Notes: generated from the sequence alone by a model not told the origin. A DNA stretch of 64,000 nt from OLB9 sp041392785 (GCA_041392785.1 JAWKLK010000005.1:124001-188000), one strand, 5' to 3'. Positions 9,475 through 19,527 are shown, counted from the first letter of the stretch. Numbers and translations are program-made.

Positions 9475-11634
9475 ATGGGACAGAATTTAATCTATTTAAT
9501 TCCAATTTTTGGAATTTTTGCATTGTTGTTTACCTATTGGAAGAGCTCTTGGGTATCCGCACAAGATGAAGGTAATGAAAAAATGGCAAACATTGCCAAA
9601 AGCATTACTGAAGGAGCAATGGCGTTTCTTAGAGCAGAGTATAAAGTTTTATCTATTTTTGTAATAATAATTGCAATACTGATGGCAATTTCAGGAATGT
9701 CAGAAGGATCATCTCCTTTGGTAGCAGTTTCATTTATTATTGGAGCTTTTTGTTCAGCACTTGCTGGATTTATAGGAATGAAGGTGGCTACAAAAGCCAA
9801 TGTACGTACTACAAATGCTGCGCGATCAAGTCTTGCAAAAGCTTTAGAAGTTGCTTTTGCCGGTGGTTCTGTTATGGGAATGGGCGTGGTAGGTCTTGGA
9901 GTTTTGGGGTTGGGAACTCTATTTTTGGTGTATTCAAATATGGGATGGGACATTCAAAAAATTATCACTGTTCTGACAGGTTTTTCATTCGGTGCATCTT
10001 CTATTGCCCTATTTGCAAGAGTGGCTGGAGGTATTTATACTAAAGCTGCAGATGTTGGAGCCGACTTGGTAGGAAAAGTAGAAGCAGGTATTCCAGAAGA
10101 TCACCCATTGAATCCAGCCACAATAGCTGATAATGTAGGTGATAATGTAGGTGACGTAGCAGGTATGGGAGCCGACTTATTTGAGTCATATGTAGGTGCC
10201 ATAATAGGTACAATGGTACTCGGTGCTGTATTTTTGAACTTACCAGGATTTGAAACTTCGAATGAATTTATGGGTCTAAATGCTGTCCTCTTACCTTTGG
10301 TATTATCTGGTGTGGGTATAGTCACTTCTATCGTAGGTACTTTTTTTGTTAAAGTATCTGAAAAAGGCGACCCTCAAAAAGCCTTGAATAGAGGAGAATT
10401 TTTATCATCGGCTTTGATGCTGGCAGCAACCTATTTCATTGTAGTGTGGATGTTGCCTTCATCTTGGACTCATGGTTCCATTACTTATTCAGCTTTGGGT
10501 GTATTTTGGGCTGTGATCATAGGCTTGGTAGCTGGTGTTTTGATTGGAATTGTTACGGAGTTTTATACAGGCACAGGTACCAAGCCAGTCAAATCTATTG
10601 TAAACCAATCTTTAACCGGTTCTGCTACCAATATCATTGCTGGTCTTGGTGTAGGGATGCAATCCACAGCTATTCCTATATTGATATTGTCTGCAGGCAT
10701 CATAGGTGCATATTATTTTGCAGGATTATACGGTATAGCCATTGCAGCCGTAGGTATGCTGTCCAATACAGGTATCCAGCTTGCTGTGGATGCGTATGGT
10801 CCTATCTCAGACAATGCAGGTGGTATAGCAGAGATGGCAGAATTACCTAAAGATGTTCGTCAAAAAACAGATAAATTAGATGCGGTAGGAAACACTACAG
10901 CAGCGATAGGAAAAGGTTTTGCTATCGGCTCAGCGGCATTGACTGCATTGGCATTATTTGCTGCATTCATGACTACGGCAAAAGTAACATCTATAGACGT
11001 GGCAAATCCAATAGTAATGGCAGGTCTTTTGATAGGATCGATGCTGCCGTTTTTATTCTCTTCATTAGCAATGAATGCAGTGGGAAGAGCTGCAATGGAT
11101 ATGATCCAGGAAGTAAGGAGACAGTTTGAAAGCATCCCAGAACTAAAAAATGCCCTTGCTTTAATGCGCAAAAATGAAGGAAAAGAGATGAAAGATTGGT
11201 CATCTGAAGATCGAGCTGTATTCGAAAAAGCCAATGGAAAAGCAGAATATGGAAAATGTGTTGAAATATCTACAAAAGCATCAATTAGAGAAATGGTTGT
11301 CCCTGGACTATTAGCTGTAGCTAGCCCTGTGGCAATTGGATTTTTAGGCGGCGCAGAAATGCTAGGTGGTCTCTTGGCAGGTGTAACATCTTGTGGTGTT
11401 TTGATGGCTATTTTCCAATCCAATGCTGGTGGTGCCTGGGATAATGCTAAGAAGATGTTCGAAGAAGGTGTAGATATCCAAGGAAAAATGTACTACAAAG
11501 GTTCAGACCCACATAAAGCCACAGTAGTAGGAGATACAGTAGGTGATCCTTTCAAAGATACATCAGGACCTTCATTAAATATTTTATTGAAATTGATATC
11601 TGTTGTTGCATTGGTAATAGCACCATATTTATAG
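9475..11634 (+). CDS. hppA: membrane-bound ion-pumping pyrophosphatase
   Basis: 719-residue, roughly 16-helix protein that couples PPi hydrolysis to export of H+ and/or Na+ across the inner membrane. The substrate-binding signature is intact: DVGADLVGKVE, then the acidic NVGDNVGDVAGMGADLFESY loop, and the C-terminal GDTVGDPFKDTSGPS. At the position that separates subfamilies it reads GNTTAAIGKG, with Ala where K+-independent pumps carry Lys, so it should be the K+-dependent type. H+ versus Na+ specificity cannot be settled by eye. It is monocistronic with its own terminator. Confidence 0.95.
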   Translation: MGQNLIYLIPIFGIFALLFTYWKSSWVSAQDEGNEKMANIAKSITEGAMAFLRAEYKVLSIFVIIIAILMAISGMSEGSSPLVAVSFIIGAFCSALAGFIGMKVATKANVRTTNAARSSLAKALEVAFAGGSVMGMGVVGLGVLGLGTLFLVYSNMGWDIQKIITVLTGFSFGASSIALFARVAGGIYTKAADVGADLVGKVEAGIPEDHPLNPATIADNVGDNVGDVAGMGADLFESYVGAIIGTMVLGAVFLNLPGFETSNEFMGLNAVLLPLVLSGVGIVTSIVGTFFVKVSEKGDPQKALNRGEFLSSALMLAATYFIVVWMLPSSWTHGSITYSALGVFWAVIIGLVAGVLIGIVTEFYTGTGTKPVKSIVNQSLTGSATNIIAGLGVGMQSTAIPILILSAGIIGAYYFAGLYGIAIAAVGMLSNTGIQLAVDAYGPISDNAGGIAEMAELPKDVRQKTDKLDAVGNTTAAIGKGFAIGSAALTALALFAAFMTTAKVTSIDVANPIVMAGLLIGSMLPFLFSSLAMNAVGRAAMDMIQEVRRQFESIPELKNALALMRKNEGKEMKDWSSEDRAVFEKANGKAEYGKCVEISTKASIREMVVPGLLAVASPVAIGFLGGAEMLGGLLAGVTSCGVLMAIFQSNAGGAWDNAKKMFEEGVDIQGKMYYKGSDPHKATVVGDTVGDPFKDTSGPSLNILLKLISVVALVIAPYL

Positions 11635-11659
11635 AACATAATAATATCTTGTTGATAAT

Positions 11660-11692
11660 AAAGGGCATCGCGATTCTATTGCGGCGCCCTTT
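11660..11692 (+). terminator. terminator after hppA
   Basis: AAAGGGC (11660-11666) pairs with GCCCTTT (11686-11692), with further partial pairing of CGC/GCG inside; the stem runs into a T-rich tract 26 nt after the stop codon. Confidence 0.7.
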
Positions 11693-11872
11693 ATCTTTTA
11701 AATGAAAAAATTTCAAAAAAAAAATAAGAAAAAATATTCCATAATTAAAAAATGGTAGTATATTTGCTCTATTATTTCATATTTATTCACATATTAAGCG
11801 TTACTTAGCCTATAAGTTTTATATCTACACTGTTTTAAAATAAGAATTTTATTAACCTTTTATTGTGTAGAT

Positions 11873-12457
11873 ATGCAGCAGCTTAAGTCTCTTTTAGATC
11901 AAGAATTAATTTCACTTTACCTAACAGGTAATCAGTCAGCGTTTGAAGTTTTATTGAATAGACATAAAGATAAAATTTATACATCCATATATCTATTCGT
12001 AAGAGATACTGAATTAGCTGAAGATATTTTTCAGGAAGTTTTCATCAAAATAGTAGACACTTTAAGAAAAGATAAGTATAACAATGAAGGTAAATTCCTT
12101 CAATGGGCAATGCGTATATCTTACAACTTATGTGTCGATCATTTTCGCAGATCAAAGAGAATGGTGAAGGTATCTACATCAGAGACATTTGATATCTTCA
12201 ATATCATAGAGAACAAGGATGATAATATGGAACTTTCTATTATGAAGAGCCAAACTCATGAAAAATTGCGTTTTTATATAGATCAATTACCTGCAGAACA
12301 AAGGGAGGTTGTCATTTTAAGACATTATGCCGACATGAGCTTCAAAGAGATTTCACAACTTACTAGAGTGAGTATCAATACATCTTTAGGAAGAATGCGA
12401 TATGCGCTCATGAATCTCCGCAAAATGGTGGGAACTCAGGATATTGTGATGGTCTAA
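11873..12457 (+). CDS. ECF-type sigma-70 family factor
   Basis: 194-residue RNA polymerase sigma factor of the extracytoplasmic-function class. Region 2 spans about residues 20-90 (AEDIFQEVFIKIVDTLRK and the DNA-melting part around WAMRISYNLCVDHFRR). Region 4, with its helix-turn-helix, spans about 138-190 (LPAEQREVVILRHYADMSF, then FKEISQLTRVSINT). No anti-sigma factor follows, unlike many Bacteroidota ECF/FecI pairs. A TATATTTG box (11759-11766) about 110 nt upstream fits the -7 consensus. The regulon is unknown. Confidence 0.9.
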   Translation: MQQLKSLLDQELISLYLTGNQSAFEVLLNRHKDKIYTSIYLFVRDTELAEDIFQEVFIKIVDTLRKDKYNNEGKFLQWAMRISYNLCVDHFRRSKRMVKVSTSETFDIFNIIENKDDNMELSIMKSQTHEKLRFYIDQLPAEQREVVILRHYADMSFKEISQLTRVSINTSLGRMRYALMNLRKMVGTQDIVMV

Positions 12458-12638
12458 AACATCACATCAAAATCCTTATCACATTTGGCTCCTATTAAAT
12501 GATTTCACACATAGATTAGGCCAACATATTTCTAATTTTTATTAAGTTCAATCCTGATGATATTTCTTTGTTGTTTTCTGTTTTCAATCACTTAAAACAA
12601 CTGTTTACTTTTGGCACAATTTCTGTGTACCATATAAT

Positions 12639-12980
12639 ATGGATATACAGAAAATCAATAGGAAGCATTATAACGAGACAGATATTTATTATCGTCTGAA
12701 TAAAGGACTTTCGTCCAAGTTATTACAATACCAAAATGGCATCATTCATATTGAGGTGTATATCAATCATAAATGGAATAAGAATTATAATGCCACTGCG
12801 GCAGAAATCGCTAATTGTTGGAAAAACACCTATGCCGAACTCACTCATGCACTGGGTTGCAAAGTATTTATACATGATATAAAACGCAATCCAGATAAAG
12901 GTGACCTGATACAGACTGGAATACGTACACCATATGATGCCTTCAAAGGGATTCTTTTTAGAAAAAACTATTTAAACTGA
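12639..12980 (+). CDS. hypothetical protein
   Basis: 113-residue soluble protein, basic, no signal peptide, no family I recognise. Visible features are aromatic-rich beta-like segments near the N-terminus (ETDIYYRLNKG) and a helical middle (AAEIANCWKNTYAELTHALG). Base composition is like its neighbours, and it lies between the ECF sigma gene and the ccm operon on the same strand with its own start. It could be a real small gene, but I infer no function. Confidence 0.5.
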   Translation: MDIQKINRKHYNETDIYYRLNKGLSSKLLQYQNGIIHIEVYINHKWNKNYNATAAEIANCWKNTYAELTHALGCKVFIHDIKRNPDKGDLIQTGIRTPYDAFKGILFRKNYLN

Positions 12981-13087
12981 TACTAAAGTATTGAATCAGA
13001 ATAAAAATTACTTTTCTACAAAGATTATAGTTAACTTTGCGCATTATCCAACGCTTCATTATTTCATGAGATACGGATAAAGTTTAT

Positions 13088-13750
13088 ATGGTTGATGTAA
13101 ACAAAGTAAGGCAAATAATTCTAAAGGATTGGAAAGTAGAATCCAGACAAAGTTTTGCCATTTATGGAATACTACTCTTTGCTGCTACCACCGTTTTTAT
13201 TGTCTTCAAATCTTTCAATAGTATAAACCCAAGAGAATGGTCTATCCTATTATGGATTATCCTATTGTTTTCAGGACTAAATGCAGTTTTAAAATCATTT
13301 TTGCAAGAAAAAAAAGAAACATGGTCCTATTACTATACCCTTTTTAATCCTATAGAAATATTAATATCCAAATTATTTTATAACTTTTTGTTTTTAGCAT
13401 TATTGTTCTTGTTGATCACGATTTTAATGAATGTGTTCATGGGAAATCCAATTAGATTTTTACCTATGTTCATCAGTGGAAATATACTGGGTATCATTGG
13501 GGTGAGTATAGTTTTTACTTTTGTATCGTTGGTATCCGCTTCTATTGATGGTTCACATCATACTATGATGGCTGTCCTTTCAATGCCGCTGATTTTACCC
13601 ATTATTTTGCTTTCCCTCAAGGTGACTCAGGTGAGTACGGGTTTATTGGTAGATACTTCCATATATACTGATATATGGCTTCTTTTTGGAATTGATATTT
13701 TATTGTTTGGGGTTGTATTAATATTATTCCCTTATTTATGGCGAGCTTAA
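13088..13750 (+). CDS. ccmB: heme exporter protein CcmB
   Basis: 220-residue, six-helix inner-membrane protein of the CcmB family, the permease part of the CcmAB transporter needed for cytochrome c maturation. The N-terminal KVRQIILKDWKVESRQS segment and the following helices match the family, as does the length. It is the first gene of an operon in which every junction overlaps; its last 13 nt overlap the next gene. No CcmA ATPase lies beside it. Confidence 0.88.
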   Translation: MVDVNKVRQIILKDWKVESRQSFAIYGILLFAATTVFIVFKSFNSINPREWSILLWIILLFSGLNAVLKSFLQEKKETWSYYYTLFNPIEILISKLFYNFLFLALLFLLITILMNVFMGNPIRFLPMFISGNILGIIGVSIVFTFVSLVSASIDGSHHTMMAVLSMPLILPIILLSLKVTQVSTGLLVDTSIYTDIWLLFGIDILLFGVVLILFPYLWRA

Positions 13751-14817
13751 AATCAAAATATCAGTTAGCCTGGTGGAAATGGCTGGGAGTAATAATCATG
13801 TTGTATGTAATCATAGGAGGCTTAGCCATTCCATTGAATCCCGGTATTCTTTCCATCACCCCACAAAATTCCAGAACTGGGGATACTGTTTTAATTTCAG
13901 TGACAGGATATAATACAAATTTCCTAAGTGAAAAAAAAATAGATGCATACCTAAAGGTGGATCAATACTATGGCATTAAGTCTCTTTATTCTGATGCATT
14001 AAGTGACAATTCCATTCATTTCGCGTTTGCGATACCGCAGCAACTGCCCACAAATCAGAAACAGGTTCCGGCTTCTCTTATCATAAATAGCGCAGTAGAT
14101 GGTGCGTTCGTACTTCCTGAAGGGTTATTTATTGAAAACAAGGACATTGGAAGGATTTCTGATAATGAATTGAGGCAATTGCCAGAAAAATATTTTACAA
14201 ACAATGCTTTTCGATTTCCATATAGAAACATACTTCATGAAACAATTCGGAATACATTTTTTCATGTGGCCTTGTGGTTTGCAATGTTTATATTATTGAT
14301 ATTCAGTGTAGTATACTCAGTTAGATTTTTAATAACAAAGGATTTTGATTATGATCATAAATCTTCCTCCTATACAAAAGTGGCCATTCTGTACGGGATA
14401 CTAGGTATAATCACTGGAATGATATGGGCAAAATTTACATGGAATACTTTTTGGACAAACGATGTAAAATTGAATATGACGGCCATCTCTATTTTGATAT
14501 ATTTGGCATATTTATTATTACGTACATCCATAAATGATGAAGACAAAAAGGCAAATGTTTCGGCGGTTTATAATATATTTGCCTTTGTAGCGTTGATTCC
14601 TTTAGTATTTGTAATCCCTCGAATGGCAGATAGTTTACATCCTGGAAATGGGGGCAATCCTGCCCTAGGGGGCGAAGATTTAGATAATACTTTGCGACTA
14701 TTTTTCTACCCTTCCATAATCGGATTGACATTATTAGGTTTTTGGATGACAGAGATTCTAGTTAGATTTCAGAGACTAAAACACAAAATATATCTGTATC
14801 ATGAAACAAATGTATAA
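13738..14817 (+). CDS. ccsA: cytochrome c biogenesis protein CcsA/CcmC family
   Basis: 359-residue membrane protein of the heme-handling CcmC/CcsA family. An N-terminal helix is followed by a long periplasmic insert (about residues 40-165), then five to six helices. The tryptophan-rich heme-binding motif is present in diverged form (TWNTFWTNDVKLN), and conserved periplasmic His residues occur in NILHETIRN and in DSLHPGNGG. It presents heme to the c-type cytochrome ligation machinery. It overlaps ccmB by 13 nt and the next gene by 17 nt, which points to translational coupling. Confidence 0.85.
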   Translation: MASLKSKYQLAWWKWLGVIIMLYVIIGGLAIPLNPGILSITPQNSRTGDTVLISVTGYNTNFLSEKKIDAYLKVDQYYGIKSLYSDALSDNSIHFAFAIPQQLPTNQKQVPASLIINSAVDGAFVLPEGLFIENKDIGRISDNELRQLPEKYFTNNAFRFPYRNILHETIRNTFFHVALWFAMFILLIFSVVYSVRFLITKDFDYDHKSSSYTKVAILYGILGIITGMIWAKFTWNTFWTNDVKLNMTAISILIYLAYLLLRTSINDEDKKANVSAVYNIFAFVALIPLVFVIPRMADSLHPGNGGNPALGGEDLDNTLRLFFYPSIIGLTLLGFWMTEILVRFQRLKHKIYLYHETNV

Positions 14818-15025
14818 GATTTGTATAGCATTCATTCTGATATTTACTTTAAATATACAATCTTTGCAGGCGCAAACCAATACCATGGATTTTTTAAGAA
14901 GTACCGGAAAGATATACACTGTTATTGTGGTCATTGTAGTGCTTTTTATTGGTATTGTAGTATTTTTAAAATCCATAGACAATAAACTAACCAAATTAGA
15001 AAATCTTATTAAAAATGAGCAATAG
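14801..15025 (+). CDS. CcmD-like small membrane protein
   Basis: 74-residue protein with a cleavable-looking hydrophobic N-terminus (to about residue 24, ending SLQAQ), a single strong membrane helix (about 38-58) and a short charged C-terminal tail. Its size, topology and place after ccsA match the CcmD-like proteins of Bacteroidota cytochrome c maturation clusters; direct sequence similarity to proteobacterial CcmD is weak. It overlaps both neighbours (17 and 11 nt). Confidence 0.7.
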   Translation: MKQMYKICIAFILIFTLNIQSLQAQTNTMDFLRSTGKIYTVIVVIVVLFIGIVVFLKSIDNKLTKLENLIKNEQ

Positions 15026-16433
15026 TAAACAAGCCAGATTTTTTGAAAGTGTGCAGGCTAATTTTGATAAAGCAGCCGCATTTACGGATATTCATCCGGG
15101 ATTATTGAATCAGATAAAAGTATGTAATGCTGTTTATCAGATGAATTTTCCTGTGAAAATCAAAGATTCATACCAAGTAATCGAAGCGTATAGAGTACAG
15201 CATTCACACCATAGACTCCCTACCAAAGGTGGAATACGTTTTTCACATCTAGTGGATCAAGATGAGGTTATGGCACTTGCTGCACTTATGACCTATAAAT
15301 GTGCCATTGTTGATGTACCATTTGGTGGTGCCAAAGGTGGTGTAAAAGTAAGCCCGCGATCATATACTGAAGAAGAATTAGAAAGAATTACACGTAGATA
15401 TACAGTGGAATTGATAAGGAAGAATTTCATTGGCCCAAGTGTAGATGTGCCTGCACCAGATTATGGTACGGGCGAACGCGAAATGGCATGGATTCTTGAT
15501 ACTTATCAAACATTCAAAGGCACTGAAATAGATGCAGGCGGATGTGTCACTGGTAAACCTGTGAGACAAGGTGGTATTAATGGCCGAACAGAAGCTACTG
15601 GGAGAGGTGTCTTTTATGGTATTAGAGAGGCGCTTAATGATGAACTGATCTTAAAACAAACAGGCCTTTCACGTGGCGTGGCCGGAAAAACCATGGTGAT
15701 ACAAGGGATGGGAAATGTAGGCTCTCATACTGGACTGATTTCTCAAAAAGAAGGTGATATGAAGATCATCGGGCTTTCTGAGTTAGAAGGGACCATTTAT
15801 AATGAAAATGGGATAGATATGCAAGCAGCACTTGACTATCGCAAAGAACATGGCACCATTATAGGATTACCTGGAACCACTTCTTTAAATAGAGAAGACT
15901 GGGTAGGTATAGAATGTGATGTACTGGTTCCTGCTGCATTAGAATCCGTAATAACTATAGAAAATGCCCATAATGTACGTGCTAAAATAATAGCTGAAGC
16001 CGCCAATGGACCAACAACAGCTGCTGCTGAAGATATCTTGATTAAAAATGGTGTCATTATTATTCCGGATATGTATATCAATGCAGGCGGTGTGACGGTA
16101 TCTTATTTTGAGTGGTTGAAAAATCTTTCTCACATGAGATTCGGAAGAATGGACAAGAGATTCAACCAAAATACATATTCTAATATCGTAAATACTTTTG
16201 AAAGTCTTACAGGTAAAAAGATAACAGATAAAGAAAGAAGTATTATTACAAGAGGCGCAGATGAAGTGGATCTTGTACGTTCAGGTTTGGAGGAAACCAT
16301 GATTAATTCCTTTGAACAAATCATGGATGTATACAGAAATAAAAAAGGTATAGGCAGTTTGCGTAATGCTGCATTTGTCACATCCTTGAATAAAGTAGCT
16401 GATGACTATTTAACTTTAGGAGTATTTCCTTAA
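15015..16433 (+). CDS. Glu/Leu/Phe/Val dehydrogenase (glutamate dehydrogenase)
   Basis: 472-residue cytoplasmic enzyme interconverting glutamate and 2-oxoglutarate plus ammonia with NAD(P). The substrate lysines are visible in PTKGGIRFSH and FGGAKGGVK, the catalytic Asp in DVPAPDYGTGEREMAW, and the dinucleotide-binding loop in IQGMGNVGSHTG. A late EAANGPTT motif completes the family pattern. Its start overlaps the CcmD-like gene by 11 nt, so it is the last gene of the cytochrome c maturation operon and is followed by a strong terminator. NAD versus NADP preference is not decidable by eye. Confidence 0.93.
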   Translation: MSNSKQARFFESVQANFDKAAAFTDIHPGLLNQIKVCNAVYQMNFPVKIKDSYQVIEAYRVQHSHHRLPTKGGIRFSHLVDQDEVMALAALMTYKCAIVDVPFGGAKGGVKVSPRSYTEEELERITRRYTVELIRKNFIGPSVDVPAPDYGTGEREMAWILDTYQTFKGTEIDAGGCVTGKPVRQGGINGRTEATGRGVFYGIREALNDELILKQTGLSRGVAGKTMVIQGMGNVGSHTGLISQKEGDMKIIGLSELEGTIYNENGIDMQAALDYRKEHGTIIGLPGTTSLNREDWVGIECDVLVPAALESVITIENAHNVRAKIIAEAANGPTTAAAEDILIKNGVIIIPDMYINAGGVTVSYFEWLKNLSHMRFGRMDKRFNQNTYSNIVNTFESLTGKKITDKERSIITRGADEVDLVRSGLEETMINSFEQIMDVYRNKKGIGSLRNAAFVTSLNKVADDYLTLGVFP

Positions 16434-16456
16434 TTCAGTGCTGTTAATAACTGCAC

Positions 16457-16495
16457 AAAGCACCATTTCCCGACAGAAAATGGTGCTTTTTTATT
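16457..16495 (+). terminator. terminator of the ccm-glutamate dehydrogenase operon
   Basis: AAAGCACCATTT (16457-16468) pairs with AAATGGTGCTTT (16478-16489), a perfect 12-bp stem with a 9-nt loop followed by a T-run. Confidence 0.92.
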
Positions 16496-16607
16496 TTTTA
16501 TCATATTATTATAGTCGCTATTTTTACTATAATGCAATAATTCTAGGATATAGTACACGAATCTAGCAATCTTTCATTAAATTTGTTACCTTAAATATAG
16601 CATTGTG

Positions 16608-19475
16608 ATGAGACTCCGTATATTTTTAATAATAATCATTTTTAACGCATATAAAATATGTGCACAAGATATTATTGAAAATGAGTTCATTATCCAATTA
16701 AAATCTGAAGCCAAGTCATTTACATCATTCCAAACTAGTCTCAGATCATCCGCAATAGAGAGTTACTGGAATATATCAAAATCACCTCTACACTTATATA
16801 CTGTAAAATTTTCTGATTCAACAAAAGCAAAATCTTGGGTTCAGTCCATGAGCCTTCATGCAGACGTATTGGGCATTTATCCAAATCACCGTATAAAACC
16901 TAGAAAAATACCTAATGATCCAGGATTCACCAATCAGTGGCAATATATAAATACAGGCACTAACAATGGTAAGGTAGGTGCTGATATGGATATGGATCTG
17001 GCTTGGAATCTTGCTACTGGTGGCATGACACCTGATGGAGATACAATCGTGGTCTGTGTGGTAGATGATGGTTTAAATGGGTCTCATCCTGATATGCAAG
17101 GAAATATTTGGTTTAATTATAATGAGATTCCTCAAAACGGCATAGATGATGATGAAAATGGTTATATAGATGATTTCAAAGGGTATAATGTAGAATTGGA
17201 TAACGATGATGTCCTCAATAGCGGTGTACATGGTACATCTGTAAGTGGTATCATTGGAGCGAAAGGAAATAATGGTATTGGAGTCAGCGGAATAAATTGG
17301 AATGTAAAAATTATGGTGGTAGATTATGACATTGCAGATGAAGCTCATGCCTTAGCTGCATATGCATATCCCTATCAAATGCGAAAACTATACAATGAAT
17401 CCAATGGGAAAAAAGGTGCTTTTGTGGTGGCTACAAATTCATCATGGGGCAGTGATAATCTTTTTGCTAAAGATGCACCTTTATGGTGCAATATGTATGA
17501 TTCACTAGGTAAAGTTGGAATTTTGAATGTAGGAGCGACTGCCAATGATAATATTGATGTAGATTTTTATGGTGACATGCCCACTTCTTGTGAAAGCGAA
17601 TTTCTTATTTCAGTAACGAATGTCAACAATAAAGATGTCAAAGTAGGAAATGCAGGCTATGGCCGTAAATCTATAGACCTTGGTTCTTTTGGCAATCAAG
17701 CTTACACTTTGACATCAAATGACTATGGTATTTTTGCTGGAACATCATCAGCGACGCCACACGTCACAGGTGTAGTTGCGTTAGCTTATAGCTTACCATG
17801 CATGGAGTTAACTGCCATTGCGAAAACAAATCCATCAGAAGCATGTCTTATTCTAAAAGACTTGTTACTCAATGGAACCACTTATAATGAAAGTCTCCAA
17901 AATGTCAGCACCACTAGCGCTAGAATAAATGCACATAAAGCATTGGAAAATGTCAGTGCGCTATGTGGAAATTGCGCACCTCCTGCTGGAATAACTTTTG
18001 AACAAAAAGATAAAAGTATTTCAATTCATTGGGCTACAAACACGTCAAATACTACAGTAAAAACGCGCTATAGGTCTATAGATGAGCTAGGATGGACCGA
18101 AATAGCGAATATTCAGACTGGTTTTACCATACAAAATCTAAACAATTGCACAGAGTACGAAATACAAATTTCAAATAATTGTGGAAATTTTGTGAATGGC
18201 AATGGGTATTCAAAATTTATAAAGACAAATGGATGCTGTGAAGCACCATCAACCATATCTACGGTGGCCATAGCAGATTCAATTACTATTTCATGGGCGG
18301 AATCACCAAACACAGACTATGAAGTCCATATGAGACCATTTGACGGTGCATGGAGCGTATTTACGGTAGACACCAATGAGGTAGTTTTAAAAGATTTACT
18401 ATTCTGTTCACAACTTGAAGTGTCCATAACATCACTGTGCAGGACATATGACGAAGTATCTTTACCTAGCCCAACACAACATATTTATACTAGTTGTGGA
18501 TCATGTCTATCTAGGGATTATTGTAGCTTCAATAGTAAAGACAATGCCTTTGAGTGGATAGATACTTTACATATTGCCGGAGATATCTATCCAATTGGTC
18601 AGAGCCAAAAGGGTTATGAATTGTCTTCCGGACAAAATACAAGTATTCTTGAAAAGGGAAAATCTTATGCCTTTTCGGCAAAAATTGGATATAAATCATC
18701 TGTATTTCCCGAGTATTTATACATTTATGCCGACTGGAACCAAGATGGTATTTTCGGAATAGATGAACTATCATTCAGCTCGAGTGAATCAACACAAAAT
18801 GTAATTTCAGGAGAAATTGAAGTGCCTATCACATCATTGAGTGGGGTTACGCGGTTCAGGGTTATGATGTCATATGAGATACTCGATAGCCCTTGCGACA
18901 AAATTGACTTTACATATGGACATATAGCAGATATTTGTATAATAATTGCTGATGAAAACTGCTTAAACCTTACACAAACTACTTTCCAAGTGAATCACGA
19001 TAATTCAGTCACATTTAAAAATCCTTCAAATAATTCAACATTGATATTGTATAGAGATTCTACAGAATTACTTTGGAAGAAAGCCTCTTTTACTGGTGCC
19101 ATGACAATTAATGATATTGATAGTTGTACGGTATTACAATTCAAAACGGCTGAAATATGTACTGATAATTTTTCCACATTCTCAGAAGAAAAAAATATAA
19201 AAACCGATTGCATCAATAACACTCAAGACACAAATAATAAGATAAGCAAGATCTTTCCCAATCCAGCAAGTTCCCAGATTATTTTAGTTTCAGATATCCA
19301 ACCATATGAAATTGTCGCCATTGACATCACAGGAAAATCATCAATCTTGCATTTTGATAAAGCAGGTACGTCAATCGTTGTTTCAATTCATACATTGCTA
19401 GATGGTTTTTATATTTTGTCTGTAAAGTCAAAACTAGGTAAAAATCTGTATTTTCCATTTATAAAACAAAACTAA
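16608..19475 (+). CDS. subtilisin-like S8 serine protease with T9SS sorting domain
   Basis: 955-residue secreted protease. A signal peptide (to about residue 21, KICAQ) is followed by an S8 domain with catalytic Asp about 152 (VVCVVDDGLNGSHPD), His about 208 (HGTSVSGI) and Ser about 380 (AGTSSATPHV). Then come two fibronectin-III-like modules rich in Cys, a GEVED-type domain (ADWNQDGIFGIDE) and another beta module. The last 75 residues (SKIFPNPASSQI onward) are a type A T9SS sorting domain, so it should be exported through the type IX system. A GTG precedes the ATG used here by one codon. Confidence 0.92.
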   Translation: MRLRIFLIIIIFNAYKICAQDIIENEFIIQLKSEAKSFTSFQTSLRSSAIESYWNISKSPLHLYTVKFSDSTKAKSWVQSMSLHADVLGIYPNHRIKPRKIPNDPGFTNQWQYINTGTNNGKVGADMDMDLAWNLATGGMTPDGDTIVVCVVDDGLNGSHPDMQGNIWFNYNEIPQNGIDDDENGYIDDFKGYNVELDNDDVLNSGVHGTSVSGIIGAKGNNGIGVSGINWNVKIMVVDYDIADEAHALAAYAYPYQMRKLYNESNGKKGAFVVATNSSWGSDNLFAKDAPLWCNMYDSLGKVGILNVGATANDNIDVDFYGDMPTSCESEFLISVTNVNNKDVKVGNAGYGRKSIDLGSFGNQAYTLTSNDYGIFAGTSSATPHVTGVVALAYSLPCMELTAIAKTNPSEACLILKDLLLNGTTYNESLQNVSTTSARINAHKALENVSALCGNCAPPAGITFEQKDKSISIHWATNTSNTTVKTRYRSIDELGWTEIANIQTGFTIQNLNNCTEYEIQISNNCGNFVNGNGYSKFIKTNGCCEAPSTISTVAIADSITISWAESPNTDYEVHMRPFDGAWSVFTVDTNEVVLKDLLFCSQLEVSITSLCRTYDEVSLPSPTQHIYTSCGSCLSRDYCSFNSKDNAFEWIDTLHIAGDIYPIGQSQKGYELSSGQNTSILEKGKSYAFSAKIGYKSSVFPEYLYIYADWNQDGIFGIDELSFSSSESTQNVISGEIEVPITSLSGVTRFRVMMSYEILDSPCDKIDFTYGHIADICIIIADENCLNLTQTTFQVNHDNSVTFKNPSNNSTLILYRDSTELLWKKASFTGAMTINDIDSCTVLQFKTAEICTDNFSTFSEEKNIKTDCINNTQDTNNKISKIFPNPASSQIILVSDIQPYEIVAIDITGKSSILHFDKAGTSIVVSIHTLLDGFYILSVKSKLGKNLYFPFIKQN

Positions 19476-19527
19476 AAAAGTAGATCTTTTATCCAATCAG
19501 AAGTTGACATATCTAAAAAAATTTAGA

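Noticed and set aside
10860..11423. Long open frame on the minus strand inside hppA, and similar shadow frames inside other genes
   Set aside because: It lies wholly within a strongly conserved pyrophosphatase gene, has no family resemblance, and arises from the codon pattern of the real gene.
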